DNA of 64,000 bases, taken from JASHPR01 sp963844655 (lineage in GTDB: Bacteria; Actinomycetota; Actinomycetes; Streptosporangiales; Streptosporangiaceae). Positions 1-9,131 of this stretch are shown piece after piece. Position numbers and translations under genes: made by a program. The number at the start of each line of letters is the position of its first letter. Position 1 is the first letter of the stretch. The notes under the pieces were generated by a model. That model did no database searches. It was not told the DNA's origin and was given only the letters and a program-made list of their open reading frames with translations. The DNA is taken from contig CAWJPA010000004.1 of assembly GCA_963844655.1 (NCBI GenBank), positions 744,001-808,000 on the forward strand, in the 5' to 3' direction.

Positions 1-909
1 CTGGCCTTCACCGGCCTGTTCTCGCCCGGGCCCGGTGGGTTCAGCTGGGGACCGCTCAACCCCGGTAACTTCGGCCTGGCGGGCAACCTGTTCCTCGGCG
101 TCGTGTTCTCCATCTTCGCCTTCAGCGGGTGGGAATCCACGGGGCCGCTGGCCGAGGAGAGCAAGAAGCCCAAGCGCAATGTGCCGATCGGGCTGGTCGG
201 CTCCGTCGTCATCCTGACGATCTACTTCGTGTTCGTCACCTGGGGCTACCTCAACGGCATCGGCGTGGCCAGGGTCGGCAGCATCCCCACCGCGGCGGCC
301 TTCCCCGTGGCCACGATGGCCCAGCGGGTGTGGGGCGGCGCCTGGGTGCTGCTGCTCTTCGCGCTGCTGAACTCGGCCATCGCGCTGTCCATCGCCTGCT
401 TCAACGGCGGGACCCGCACGTGGTACGCGATGGGCCGCTCCGGCGTGCTGCCGAAGATGGTCGGCAAGGTGAACCCGAAGCGGAAGACGCCGGTCAACGC
501 GATCACCCTGCAGGTCGGCGTGCAGGTCATCGCCTTCGCGTGCGTGCTGATCTGGGGCGCCGAGAACGTGTTCTTCTCCTGGGCCAACGCGATCACGATC
601 GGCCTGGTGCTGATGTACGTGCTGTGCAACATCGGGGTGGTCAGGTACTACCTCACCGAGGGCCGCGCCCAGTTCAACCCGCTCCTGCACCTGGTCGTCC
701 CGGTGGTCGCCTCGGCCGCGGGCATCCTGGTCGTCTGGAAGTCCTACTTCTCCCCGTTCACCAGCACCGGGCCGGTGTTCTGGGGCCTGATGACGTTCAT
801 CGTCGTCCTCGTGCTCACCGTCGTCATCCTGATCTACCTGCGGGTGAGCGGCCAAGAGGACTGGATGCGCCGCGCGCAGCTGGTGTTCGAGCAGTCGGGC
901 GGGCACTAG
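1..909 (+). CDS. APC family amino acid permease (5' end outside window)
   Basis: This is the C-terminal 302 residues of a cytoplasmic-membrane amino acid/polyamine/organocation (APC) transporter. The frame is open from the first base of the window, so the start lies upstream. The stretch FSGWESTGPLAEE followed by KKPKRNVP is typical of the loop between helices 6 and 7 in APC permeases. Several hydrophobic segments follow (for example AWVLLLFALLNSAIALSIAC). The gene lies 19 bases before the SDR gene and probably heads the same transcript. The substrate is not visible. Because the neighbouring genes look like hydroxyproline catabolism, an imino or amino acid is a reasonable guess only. Confidence 0.85.
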   Translation: MAFTGLFSPGPGGFSWGPLNPGNFGLAGNLFLGVVFSIFAFSGWESTGPLAEESKKPKRNVPIGLVGSVVILTIYFVFVTWGYLNGIGVARVGSIPTAAAFPVATMAQRVWGGAWVLLLFALLNSAIALSIACFNGGTRTWYAMGRSGVLPKMVGKVNPKRKTPVNAITLQVGVQVIAFACVLIWGAENVFFSWANAITIGLVLMYVLCNIGVVRYYLTEGRAQFNPLLHLVVPVVASAAGILVVWKSYFSPFTSTGPVFWGLMTFIVVLVLTVVILIYLRVSGQEDWMRRAQLVFEQSGGH

Positions 910-928
910 GACAGGACCGGGTGCCCAG

Positions 929-1735
929 GTGGCTGACCCGCCCTGGCCGGAGGCGGGCGGCCCGCCCGGGCGGCTGCGCGGGCGGGCCGGGCTGATCACG
1001 GGCGCGGCCAGCGGTATCGGCGCGGCCGGGGCGGAGCTGTTCGCCGCGGAGGGTGCCGCCCTGGTCCTCGTGGACGTGAACGCCGCCGCGGGCCAGCGGG
1101 TGGCGGACGCGATCAACGCCCGGCACGGCCGGGCCGTGTTCTGCCCCGGCGACGCGGCCAGTGCCGATGACGTCTCCCGCGCCGTCGCCCTGGCCGTCGC
1201 CGAGTTCGGGCGGCTCGACCTGCTGTGGGCCAACGCGGCCACCGGCGTGACCAAGACCGTGCCCGAGATGACGGTCGAGGAATGGGACCGGGTGCTGGCC
1301 GTGAACCTCACCGGCGCGTTCCTCCTGGCCAAGTTCGGGATCCCGTGCCTGGCCGCGGCGGGCGGCGGAACCATGGTCATCACCGGCTCGGCGAACTCGG
1401 TGCGCGCCGACCGGAACTGGGCCGCGTACTGCGCCACCAAGGGCGGCCTGCTGATGCTCTGCCGGGCGCTGGCGCTGGACCATGCCGGCGACGGCATCCG
1501 GGTCAACATCGTGTGCCCGGGCTCGGTCAGCACGCCGTTCCACGAAACCTGGCTGCAGGGACGCCCTGGCGGGCAGCCGCTCGACGACGTCAGGGAGGCG
1601 GACCGGGCCGCGCACCCGCTGGGCCGGTTCGCCGATCCCGGTGAGGTCGCCCAGGCGGCCCTGTTCCTGTCCTGCGCGGAGTCGGCCTTCACCACCGGAT
1701 CGCCGCTGTTCGTGGACGGCGGCGTGACGGCATGA
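929..1735 (+). CDS. SDR family NAD(P)-dependent oxidoreductase
   Basis: This is a 268-residue classical short-chain dehydrogenase. The Rossmann motif ITGAASGIGAAG is near residue 28, NAA of the NNAG region near 100, the catalytic serine in ITGSANS, and the active-site pair in YCATK. The C-terminal FVDGG is typical of the family. Translation most likely starts at the GTG at 929. It follows the permease by 19 bases and precedes an MBL hydrolase by 47 bases, so a shared transcript is likely. The substrate is unknown; an alcohol or hydroxy acid linked to the imported amino acid is possible. Confidence 0.85.
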   Translation: MADPPWPEAGGPPGRLRGRAGLITGAASGIGAAGAELFAAEGAALVLVDVNAAAGQRVADAINARHGRAVFCPGDAASADDVSRAVALAVAEFGRLDLLWANAATGVTKTVPEMTVEEWDRVLAVNLTGAFLLAKFGIPCLAAAGGGTMVITGSANSVRADRNWAAYCATKGGLLMLCRALALDHAGDGIRVNIVCPGSVSTPFHETWLQGRPGGQPLDDVREADRAAHPLGRFADPGEVAQAALFLSCAESAFTTGSPLFVDGGVTA

Positions 1736-1782
1736 GGGCGGCCGGCCGTCCGCGGGCTGGCGTGAGGGGATGAGGAGGCACG

Positions 1783-2658
1783 GTGGCCGATTACTCCATC
1801 TGGGTCGTCGAGTATGCCCGGGCCGGCTCCCCGCTAGGGCTGCTGCTGCACGGCCAGACGGGCGAGCGGGAGATCCCGTACTGCGTCACGGTGCTGCGCA
1901 GCGAGGAGCACACGATCCTGGTCGACGCCGGGTACCGGCACGCCGGGCGCGGGCGCGAGCTGGGCGAGCTGGACGGCATCACGGTCTGGCGCGACCCGGC
2001 CGAGCTCATCGCCCGGGCCGGCGTCCGGCCCGAGGACGTGGACGCGATCCTGGTCACGCACGCGCACTTCGACCACCTCGGCAACGTCGGGGCGTTCCCC
2101 AACGCCACCGTCGTCATCCAGCAGCGCGAGGTGCAGCAGTGGACCTGGGCGGTCAGCCTGCCGCCCGCCATGGACTGGCTGAAGCAGGGCGTGAACCTCG
2201 ATGACCTGGCCGGGCTGCTGCACCTGGCCGGGGCGGGCCGGCTCCGGCTGGTCGACGGCGCCTGCCCGGACGTGTTCCCCGGCCTCAGCCTGGTGCCCGA
2301 CTTCGACACGCACACCTACGGGCACCAGCACGTGGTGATCCGCAACGAGTCCTCCGGGGTGTGGGTGGTCCCCGGCGACGTCATGTACCTGTACGCGAAC
2401 ATCGAGGGCATCGGCGACGACGGCCGCTACGTGCCCATCGGCCTGGCCATGGGCAGCCAGCTGAACTGCATGCTGGCGCTGGATGAGCTCATGCAGGTGA
2501 CCGGCGGGCAGACCAGCCGCATCCTGCCCGGGCACGAGAAGCTGCTCTGGGACCGGCACCCCTCCCGGCAGTTCAGCGACGGCCTGCACCTGGCCGAGGT
2601 CTGCCTCCGCCCCGGCGACGCGAGCAGGCTGGCCCAGGACGAGGCGGTGTCCCGGTGA
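1783..2658 (+). CDS. MBL fold metallo-hydrolase (AHL-lactonase-like family)
   Basis: This is a 291-residue metallo-beta-lactamase fold hydrolase. The metal-binding motif THAHFDHLGN (HxHxDH) is at about residue 90, further ligands are likely in VPGDVMY, and LPGHE lies near the C terminus. The layout resembles N-acyl-homoserine lactonase-type members, but nothing in the sequence fixes the substrate. The start is GTG at 1783. The stop overlaps the next start in GTGA, so it is translationally coupled to the aminotransferase. A cytoplasmic hydrolase of a lactone or ester in the same pathway is the most economical reading. Confidence 0.8.
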   Translation: MADYSIWVVEYARAGSPLGLLLHGQTGEREIPYCVTVLRSEEHTILVDAGYRHAGRGRELGELDGITVWRDPAELIARAGVRPEDVDAILVTHAHFDHLGNVGAFPNATVVIQQREVQQWTWAVSLPPAMDWLKQGVNLDDLAGLLHLAGAGRLRLVDGACPDVFPGLSLVPDFDTHTYGHQHVVIRNESSGVWVVPGDVMYLYANIEGIGDDGRYVPIGLAMGSQLNCMLALDELMQVTGGQTSRILPGHEKLLWDRHPSRQFSDGLHLAEVCLRPGDASRLAQDEAVSR

Positions 2659-4005
2659 GCGGCGGTGACGCGCCCCGCTCGGCGGTGTTCTACCGCGACC
2701 TGCACGCCACCTACGAGTCGGTGGTCAGCGCGGACGGGATGTACCTGGAGACCGAGACCGGGCAGCGGATCCTGGACGCGGTGGGCGGCGCCGGGACCGT
2801 GGTGCTCGGGCACGGCGTGCGGGAGATCACCGACGCCGTGGCGCGGCACGGCGGCGAGCTCAGCTTCGTCTACGGCGCCACGTTCACCAACCCCTGGCAG
2901 GAGCAGCTCGCCGAGGCCCTGGTCGCGATGAACCCGGAGCTCGCCGCCCGGGTGTACTTCGTCTCCGGCGGCTCAGAGGGCAACGAGACCGCGGTCAAGA
3001 TGGCCCGCCAGTACCACCTGCAGCGCGGCCGCCCCGGCCGGCACAAGGTCATCGCGCGCTGGCAGAGCTTCCACGGCAGCACGCTCGCGACGCTGTCCCT
3101 GTCCGGCCGCCCGGCCTGGCGTGAGCCGTTCCTGCCGCAGCTGACCGCCGTGCCGCACATCGTGCCGCCGTACTGCTACCGCTGCCCGCTCGGGCACGCC
3201 TACCCGGGCTGCGGCACGGCCTGCGCGGACGACCTGGAGCGGATGATCCTGATGGAGGGGCCGGACACCATCGCCGCCTTCATCGCCGAGCCGGTGATCG
3301 GCACCACCGCCACGGCCGTGGTGCCCGTGCCCGACTACTACCGCCGCATCCGGGAGATCTGCGACGCCTACGACGTGCTGTTCATCGCCGACGAGGTGCT
3401 GACCGGCTACGGCCGGACGGGCCGCTGGCTGGCCATCGAGCACTGGGGTGTGCGGCCGGACATCGTGGTGCTGGGCAAGGGGATCAGCAGCGGGTACGTC
3501 CCGCTCGCGGCCGTGCTGGCCGCTCCGCGCGTGGTCGACGCGTTCGAGGCCGGCTCGGGCACGTTCAGCCACGGGTTCACCTACAGCGGCAACCCGCTGT
3601 GCACGTTCGTGGGCCTGCAGGTGCTCAGGTACGCCCAGGAGCACCGGATCTTCGACGGGGTCGGCGCCAAGGGCGAGCAGCTGCACGCGGCCCTGGGCCT
3701 GGCTCGCCGAACGACACGAGATCATCGGTGACGTGCGGGGCCTCGGGCTCTACGCCGGGCTGGAGTTTGTGGCCGACCGGGCCACCCGGCAGCCCTTCCC
3801 TGAGCAGGCCGGCATCACCCAGCGGGTGACCCGGGGGGCCAGGCAGCGGGGGGTTCTCATCCTGCCCGGGGTGCCTGGCGCGAACTACGGCCGAGGCGGT
3901 GACCATATCCAGATCAGCCCGCCGTATGTCATCACGCACGACGAGATCGACCTGCTCGCCGGCGTTCTCGACGCTACGCTGACCGAGATCGAGAGCACGC
4001 TCTAG
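2655..4005 (+). pseudogene. Class III PLP-dependent aminotransferase, interrupted by a +1 frameshift
   Basis: This would be an aminotransferase of about 449 residues. Visible are SGGSEGNETAVKMARQY (PLP phosphate region), a cysteine-rich loop YCYRCPLGHAYPGCG, the aspartate in FIADEVLTGYGRTG and the PLP lysine in LGKGISSGY. The frame breaks at about 3698-3699. Deleting one C from GGCCTGG restores LGWLAERHEIIGDVRGLG and the C-terminal domain to the stop at 4005. The sequence as given encodes only a 358-residue truncated product. A sequencing indel is likely, because both halves are fully conserved. It overlaps the MBL gene by four bases. Omega-amino acid or diamine transamination is possible; the substrate is unknown. 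Confidence 0.8.
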
Positions 4006-4060
4006 ATCACGTGCAGCTTGCCGCGCCAAGGCCCGTCCTGCACAATTGGTGCTTGGTGGA

Positions 4061-4070
4061 TTGTCGACAG
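4061..4070. promoter_or_regulatory. Putative GntR operator (TTGTCGACAG) before the regulator gene
   Basis: TTGTCGACAG matches nine of ten bases of the palindrome TTGTCGACAA, which also occurs at 8682-8693, 9510-9519 and 15252-15261. It overlaps the AGGAG ribosome binding site (4069-4073) of the GntR gene, so a bound regulator would block its own expression. Autoregulation is inferred. Confidence 0.6.
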
Positions 4071-4082
4071 GAGCCCCCCAGC

Positions 4083-4772
4083 GTGAACGTGTTTCAGCCT
4101 CTGGAGCAGCGGACGACCCCGTCCGCTGTCTACGAAGAGATCCGGCGGGCGATCCTGGACGGGCAGCTCACCGCGGGCAGCCAGCTGCGGGAGGCGCACA
4201 TCGCCCGCGACATGGGCATCAGCCGGTCGCCGCTGCGTGAGGCGCTGGGCCGGCTGGAAGAGGAGGGGCTGGTCGAGAAGGTGCCGTTCCGCGGCGCCTT
4301 CGTGGCCCAGGTGCGGCCGGAGACGGTCAAGGAGATCGCCACCCTGCGGCTGCTGGTGGAGCCGTACACGATCCAGACGGCGGCCCCGCGCCTGCTGGGC
4401 GAGAACCGCCCGCAGCTCGACCAGGCCCTAGCCGCGCTGCGGGCCGCCGCGCTGTCCAAGGTCCCCGGGGAGATCATCGAGGCGCACCTGAGCTTCCACC
4501 GGCTGTTCTACGCGCTGTCAGGCAACGACCTCCTGCTCGAGCTGTGGACGGGCTGGGAGTCGAAGCTCCGCCTGTTCCTGATCGCCGACCATCAGGTGTT
4601 CAGCGACCCGGAAGATCTGCCGCGGGTGCATGAGGAGCTGGTCGAGATCATCCGCAGCGGTGATCACGCCGCGATCTTCGAGGCCGTGCGGCATCACGTC
4701 CACGTGGCGCCCGGCGTGGAAGCGAGCGACCCCATCATCGACCTGGTGGAGCAGCGGCCCGCGGCGTCCTAG
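4083..4772 (+). CDS. GntR family transcriptional regulator, FCD (FadR-like) subfamily
   Basis: This is a 229-residue DNA-binding repressor or activator. The N-terminal winged helix contains ISRSPLREALGRLEEEGLVE, the hallmark of GntR proteins. The rest is an alpha-helical FCD ligand domain with the histidines AHLSFHRLFY and VRHHVHV expected to hold a metal and a carboxylate ligand. The start is taken as GTG 4083, which has AGGAG nine bases upstream; a longer frame from 4011 has no such site. Its gene is preceded by the TTGTCGACAG box. The same box lies before the dehydrogenase, aldehyde dehydrogenase and GMC units, so this is the likely controller of the hydroxyproline regulon. Confidence 0.88.
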   Translation: MNVFQPLEQRTTPSAVYEEIRRAILDGQLTAGSQLREAHIARDMGISRSPLREALGRLEEEGLVEKVPFRGAFVAQVRPETVKEIATLRLLVEPYTIQTAAPRLLGENRPQLDQALAALRAAALSKVPGEIIEAHLSFHRLFYALSGNDLLLELWTGWESKLRLFLIADHQVFSDPEDLPRVHEELVEIIRSGDHAAIFEAVRHHVHVAPGVEASDPIIDLVEQRPAAS

Positions 4773-4786
4773 ACATCCCACGGCCG

Positions 4787-6238
4787 TCAGGGACCGGCCT
4801 CCGCAGGCAGCCCGGTATCGGCAGGCAGCTCCGCGTCCGCTGGCAGCTCCGCGTCCGCGAGCAGGCCGAGCGGCACCGGGGCGGCGATCGGCATCCGCAG
4901 CGCCGCGGCCGGGTCGGCGGTCCCGCCGCGGGCCAGGCAGCCCACCGCGTACCCGCAGATCCGGCCCTGGCACCAGCCCATCCCGGCCCGGGACAGCAGC
5001 TTGACCGTGCGCACGTCGCCCGCGCCGAGCTCCAGGGCCTGCCTAACCTCCGCGTAGGTGACCTCTTCGCACCGGCAGATGACGGTGTCGTCGGTGAGCC
5101 GCCCTGGCCACCCGCCGGGATCGGGGTAGACGCTGGCCAGGGCGGCGGCGAAGGCCCGCAGCCTGCTGCGGCCGCGCTTCAGCGAGGCCAGCTCCGCCTC
5201 CCCTGGCCCGGCGCCGCGGCCGAGCCGCCGGGCGGCCGCGATCCCGGCGATCTGCCCCTCGGCCACGGCCAGTGAGGCGCCGCCTATCCCGGTTGGCTCG
5301 CCCGCCGCGAGCACCACCGGGCAGCTGGTGAACTGGTCGTCGTCGACCGTCACGCTGACGGTGCCGTGCTCGTCGGCCGCGAGTGCACAGCCGGCCGCGG
5401 CGTGCAGCTCCAGCCGGGGCGTGAACCCCCAGCCCACGGCCAGCACGTCAACCTCGTGACGGCGCTCGCCCATCCCGTCCCTGGCCACCCGGGCCGAGGT
5501 GACGCTGCGCACGCGGTCATCGCCATGGGCCGCGGCCACCGTCACGCCGGTCCGGACGGTCACCCCGTGCCGGGCCAGGACGGCCGCGTACCTGGCCCCT
5601 TCGGCCAGCTTCCCTGGCACCCCCGCGAGCGCCGGGAGGTGCCGCGCCCAGCCCCGCTGGCGGGAGGACTCCAGCACGCCGACCACGGTGCCGCCCCGGG
5701 CCAGGACCCCGGCGGCGGCGGACAGCAGCAGCGGGCCGGTGCCGGCCAGCAGGACACGCTGCCCGGCCAGCACCCCGTGCCCCTTGAGCAGCGCTTGCAG
5801 GCCGCCGACGGTGAGCACGCCAGGCAGGTCCCAGCCGGGAAACGGCAGCGGCCGGTCCATCGCGCCGGTGGCCAGGACCGTGAGCCGGGCCGTGACCACC
5901 GTCTCGGCCGCTGACGGCTCGTCGCCGAGCGCCCGGACCACGCACCCGTCCTGGCCCGCGGACAGCGTCCACACGTGCTGGCCGGGCCGGTAGGTCAGCG
6001 TGCCCCGCTGGATCAGCGCGGTCGCCCGCCGGTGCAGATCGGCGTAGACCGCCACGCCGTGGTGCAGGTCGTGGTCGAGGTGGCCGTCCGAGGACGCCGG
6101 GTGGCGCCAGTACTGCCCGCCCATCGCGACGCCGGAGTCCAGGAGCGCCACGCTCGCGCCCCCCTCCCCCGCGCGCACCGCGGCGGCCAGGCCGGCCGGG
6201 CCGGCGCCGACCACGCAGACGTCAGCCGCACAGGTCAT
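4787..6238 (-). CDS. FAD/NAD(P)-binding subunit of amino acid (probable D-hydroxyproline) dehydrogenase
   Basis: This 483-residue flavoprotein has an N-terminal dinucleotide motif VVGAGPAGLAAAVRAGEGG and a second nucleotide motif LLAGTGPLLLSAAAG. It ends in a BFD-like [2Fe-2S] domain with cysteines in ICRCEEV and GWCQGRICG. That architecture is the alpha subunit of heteromeric opine, proline or hydroxyproline dehydrogenases. It overlaps the small ferredoxin-like gene by 17 bases and is the last gene of the minus-strand unit 8663-4787, converging on the GntR gene. The C-terminal tail has an odd repeat (ADAELP twice). D-hydroxyproline is inferred as the substrate from the epimerase, deaminase and semialdehyde dehydrogenase nearby. 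Confidence 0.82.
   Translation of the reverse strand: MTCAADVCVVGAGPAGLAAAVRAGEGGASVALLDSGVAMGGQYWRHPASSDGHLDHDLHHGVAVYADLHRRATALIQRGTLTYRPGQHVWTLSAGQDGCVVRALGDEPSAAETVVTARLTVLATGAMDRPLPFPGWDLPGVLTVGGLQALLKGHGVLAGQRVLLAGTGPLLLSAAAGVLARGGTVVGVLESSRQRGWARHLPALAGVPGKLAEGARYAAVLARHGVTVRTGVTVAAAHGDDRVRSVTSARVARDGMGERRHEVDVLAVGWGFTPRLELHAAAGCALAADEHGTVSVTVDDDQFTSCPVVLAAGEPTGIGGASLAVAEGQIAGIAAARRLGRGAGPGEAELASLKRGRSRLRAFAAALASVYPDPGGWPGRLTDDTVICRCEEVTYAEVRQALELGAGDVRTVKLLSRAGMGWCQGRICGYAVGCLARGGTADPAAALRMPIAAPVPLGLLADAELPADAELPADTGLPAEAGP
4824..4859. repeat. 18-bp tandem duplication inside a coding region
   Basis: Two tandem 18-bp copies differ only at the last base (T or G). They encode the repeated ADAELP residues in the non-conserved tail of the flavoprotein subunit. 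This looks like a replication-slippage duplication that keeps the frame. Confidence 0.8.
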
Positions 6239-6494
6239 CCAGGCCCGTCCCCTCCTGGGTCTGCACCACCATGCCCGGGCCCGCGGCCACCAGGCAGGCC
6301 CGCTGGTTGGCCGCGCCGTCGACGCGCAGCAGGCAGTCGAAGCAGACGCCGATCCCGCAGAACAGCCCGCGGGGCCGGCCGTGCCGCCTGGTCCGGCGGA
6401 CGCTGGTCACCCCGGCGGCGATCAGCGCGGCGCCGACGCTCTGCCCGTCCTCGAACGGAACTGGGTCGCCGTCAAAGCTGAACGTGGGCATCAT
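6222..6494 (-). CDS. (2Fe-2S)-binding subunit of the amino acid dehydrogenase
   Basis: This 90-residue protein has a plant-ferredoxin-type cluster motif, C-x4-C-x2-C in FCGIGVCFDC, with a fourth cysteine in QRACL. Stand-alone proteins of this size are the gamma subunits of heteromeric hydroxyproline/proline or octopine dehydrogenases. They carry electrons between the two flavoprotein subunits. Its start overlaps the stop of the DAO-type gene (ATGA) and its end overlaps the FAD/NAD subunit gene. This tight coupling fits a single enzyme complex. Confidence 0.85.
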   Translation of the reverse strand: MMPTFSFDGDPVPFEDGQSVGAALIAAGVTSVRRTRRHGRPRGLFCGIGVCFDCLLRVDGAANQRACLVAAGPGMVVQTQEGTGLDDLCG

Positions 6495-7636
6495 CCACCG
6501 GCCGCGAATCGTGCGGGTGCGAAAGGCCCGGCCGCGACCGGCACGGGCGTCCCGGTGATGAGCGCGCAGACCATCTCGCCGGTGGCCGGGGCCAGCCCGA
6601 TGCCCGCGCCCTCGTGCCCGCAGGCGTGCACGAGCCCACCGAGCCTGGGGTCGGGCCCGATGACCGGCAGGTGGTCGGGAGAGTACGGGCGGAAGCCGGC
6701 GTAGGCCCGGATCGCGCGCACCCGGGCCAGCACCGGGAACAGGCGCACCGCCTCACGCGCCATCTGCCGCAGCACCGGCACGGACATGGTCCGGTCGTAG
6801 CCGACCCGCTCCCGGCTGGACCCGATCAGGACCGGACCGCTCAGGGTTCCCTCGATAACGGTCGAGGTCTGCAGGGAAGCCGAGCTGGAGGCGACGTTGG
6901 CCACGTAGTCGGCCGTGTAGACCTTGTGCCTGATGACCGGGGGCAGCGGCTCGGTGACCAGGATGAGGCCCCGGCGGGGCTGGATGGGCACGGGCGCGCC
7001 CAGGCTTTCCGACACCGTCTGCGCCCACGTGCCCGCGGCGTTGACGACCCAGCCCGCGGACAGGGAGCCCCGCGTGGTGGCCACGCCGGTCAGCCGCGAG
7101 CCTGATGTCGTCGCGCCCAGCACCTCGGTGGCGAGTTCCAGGGTCGCGCCGCGCTGCCGGGCCGCGGCCAGCAGCTGCGCCGCGGCCCGCATCGGCTGGA
7201 CCTGCAGGTCCTGCGGGTAGAACACCCCGCCCACCACGTCGGGAACCAGGTGGGGCTCCAGCTCGAGCAGCTCGGCCGGTGACACCGGGCGGACATCCAC
7301 GCCCGCGCCGCGCTGGTCGCCGCTGAGGCCGGCCAGCGCCTCCTGCTGCTCGCTTGTGCTGGCCACCGTGACGCCGCCCTTGGCCTCAAGCTCGAAGGAG
7401 CCCGGGGGCAGCTCCTGCGCATACCGGCGCCACAGCTCGGTCGAGCGGAGCTGCAGGTCGAGCTCGGGCCCGGGCCCCTTGTCCGACACCAGGATGTTGC
7501 CCTCACCGGAGCCCGTGGTGCCGGCCGCCACCGCGGCCCGGTCCACGACCACGACCGACAGGCCGGCGGCGGCCAGCGAGTACGCGCAGGCGGCGCCGAC
7601 GATGCCGGCCCCCACCACGATCACATCCGAGGGCAT
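6491..7636 (-). CDS. FAD-dependent oxidoreductase (DAO family), catalytic subunit of probable D-hydroxyproline dehydrogenase
   Basis: This is a 381-residue D-amino acid oxidase family flavoprotein. The FAD motif VIVVGAGIVGAACAYSLAAAG is at the N terminus. VVNAAGTWA sits at mid-length and the family C-terminal signature appears in PVIGPDPRLGGLVHACGHEG. With the [2Fe-2S] and FAD/NAD subunits it forms the beta-gamma-alpha set of dye-linked hydroxyproline dehydrogenases known in Pseudomonas. Electrons would go to the respiratory chain rather than oxygen. It lies 139 bases downstream of the DHDPS-family gene on the same strand. Sarcosine or proline are alternative substrates. Confidence 0.83.
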   Translation of the reverse strand: MPSDVIVVGAGIVGAACAYSLAAAGLSVVVVDRAAVAAGTTGSGEGNILVSDKGPGPELDLQLRSTELWRRYAQELPPGSFELEAKGGVTVASTSEQQEALAGLSGDQRGAGVDVRPVSPAELLELEPHLVPDVVGGVFYPQDLQVQPMRAAAQLLAAARQRGATLELATEVLGATTSGSRLTGVATTRGSLSAGWVVNAAGTWAQTVSESLGAPVPIQPRRGLILVTEPLPPVIRHKVYTADYVANVASSSASLQTSTVIEGTLSGPVLIGSSRERVGYDRTMSVPVLRQMAREAVRLFPVLARVRAIRAYAGFRPYSPDHLPVIGPDPRLGGLVHACGHEGAGIGLAPATGEMVCALITGTPVPVAAGPFAPARFAAGG

Positions 7637-7775
7637 GCCCCTACCTTCTCAGCTTCCTGATCATCCGGGCACTGAGGTTAGGGGCATCGGCGCCGATAGC
7701 GGGGGATAGCGAGCGACCAGGGCGAACTCTGCCAACCCGGGACGGCCGGGTCGGCGGGCGGGCCGACGGGTGGGC

Positions 7776-8663
7776 TCAGCGAGCCAGCTTGCTGATCAGC
7801 TGCTCGAGCTCGGACCTGAGGTCGCCGGAGAGCGCCTGCATCGGGGCGCGCGGCGGCCCGGCCGGGCGGCCCACGAGGTCGAGCCCGCCGCGCACGGCCT
7901 GGACGTAGCCGCCGGTGCCGATCAGGAACTGCATGACAGGGAAGATGTCGTTCCAGACCGCACGGGCGTCGAGCACCCGGCCGTCGCTGACCGCGTCCCA
8001 GATCGCCGCCAGCTGGGGGGTGAGGATGTTCGCGGCGCCCACGATCGACCCGGGCGCGCCCTCCACCAGCGACGCGAAGTACAGCGTGTCCCAGCCCACG
8101 AACGTCTTGATCTCGTCGCTGTGCTCATGGATGAGCCGGGCGGCCCGGCCCATGTCCCCGGTGGTGTCCTTCACGTGGGTGATGTTCTGGGACCGCCGGG
8201 CCAGGTCCAGGAGGTCCTCGATGGGCAGGTCCACGCCGGTGGCCACCGGGAGGTTGTAGATCACGATCGGGATGCCCACCGCGTCGGCGATCGAGCGGAA
8301 GTACGCCTTGGTCTCCGGCACCGACAGCGGCTCGTAGTAGGGCGCCACCGCCATCAGGCCGCCCGCGCCCGCCTGCTCCGCGTGCCGGGCGTGGGCCACC
8401 GCCTCGGCCGTGGTCATGGCGCCCGCGTGGGCGACGACCGGCACCCGGCCGGCCGCCTGGTCGATCACGATCTCGGTCACGCGGCGCCGCTCGTCCGCGG
8501 TCATGGCGGCGAACTCCCCCGTGGAGCCGCACGGCACCAGGCCGTGAATCCCCTCGGTGATGTGCTGCTCCACCAGGCGGCGCAGCCCGGCCTCGTCGAT
8601 CGCCTCCGATCCGGCTTCGAACGGCGTGATGAGCGCGGACAGCAGCCCGGAGATTTCAGCCAT
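7776..8663 (-). CDS. DHDPS/N-acetylneuraminate lyase family protein, probable pyrroline-4-hydroxy-2-carboxylate deaminase
   Basis: This 295-residue TIM-barrel class I aldolase-type enzyme has the substrate-carboxylate loop PCGSTGEF, the tyrosine in VIYNLP and the Schiff-base lysine in THVKDTTGD. The start at 8663 has a strong GGGAGGGG site. In hydroxyproline degradation a member of this family deaminates pyrroline-4-hydroxy-2-carboxylate to 2-oxoglutarate semialdehyde. The adjacent dehydrogenase subunits and the nearby semialdehyde dehydrogenase support that role. The sequence alone does not exclude a 2-keto-3-deoxy-sugar acid aldolase or DapA-like function. A palindromic operator lies 19 bases upstream. 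Confidence 0.82.
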   Translation of the reverse strand: MAEISGLLSALITPFEAGSEAIDEAGLRRLVEQHITEGIHGLVPCGSTGEFAAMTADERRRVTEIVIDQAAGRVPVVAHAGAMTTAEAVAHARHAEQAGAGGLMAVAPYYEPLSVPETKAYFRSIADAVGIPIVIYNLPVATGVDLPIEDLLDLARRSQNITHVKDTTGDMGRAARLIHEHSDEIKTFVGWDTLYFASLVEGAPGSIVGAANILTPQLAAIWDAVSDGRVLDARAVWNDIFPVMQFLIGTGGYVQAVRGGLDLVGRPAGPPRAPMQALSGDLRSELEQLISKLAR

Positions 8664-8681
8664 GGAGGACCCCTCCCGAAG

Positions 8682-8693
8682 ATTGTCGACAAT
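8682..8693. promoter_or_regulatory. Putative GntR operator ATTGTCGACAAT
   Basis: This is a perfect 12-bp palindrome directly upstream of the DHDPS-family start (8663). It is the best copy of the TTGTCGACAA element. It would control the deaminase and the three dehydrogenase subunits downstream. Confidence 0.7.
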
Positions 8694-8905
8694 GTACCTG
8701 ATGCGGCAAGCCGGGCGCAAGCACCGGATGCATGCCGATGCGGCGCCCGGGGCGCCTACAGCGGCGGCCGGCGAGCGCGGGACGGGGCAGTGGCCGGGCG
8801 CGGGGACGCCGGCGGGCGCGGGCCGCGCGGGAGTGAGCGGACGGGCGGGCCAGTCGCCGCGGGCGGACCGGCGGGAGCAGACGGGGGCCGGGCCGGTTGA
8901 CGGGT

Positions 8906-9080
8906 GTGGGGCCCGCGATGGGGCTGTTAGCCCATGGTGGGGCCCACGATGGGGTTGAGCGGGGCGTGTGGGGGCGGGATTGGGCGGGGCGCGGGGTTGG
9001 GTGGGGCGCGGGTTTGGGCGGGGCGAGTGGGGCGCGGGGTTGGGCGGGGCGAGTGGGGCGCGCGGAGATTGGGGTTGGAC
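8906..9080. repeat. G-rich tandem repeats within the 8664-9131 intergenic region
   Basis: The 468-base gap between the deaminase and the small ORF at 9132 holds the operator at 8682 and then no gene I can support. It does contain low-complexity repeats. GTGGGGCCCrCGATGGGG occurs at 8906 and 8937. A 26-bp unit starting TTGGGCGGGGCGAG repeats at 9014 and 9040, flanked by degenerate copies. The run of G tracts on the plus strand could form G-quadruplexes. Confidence 0.75.
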
Positions 9081-9131
9081 GGGCGGGGTTGAGCCGGACA
9101 GGGGCATTGATCACGCGGATACCCTTGAGGT

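Noticed and set aside
7637..7775. A possible GntR operator between the deaminase and DAO-type genes
   Set aside because: No TTGTCGACAA-like palindrome is present. The 139-base gap shows nothing beyond GC-rich sequence.
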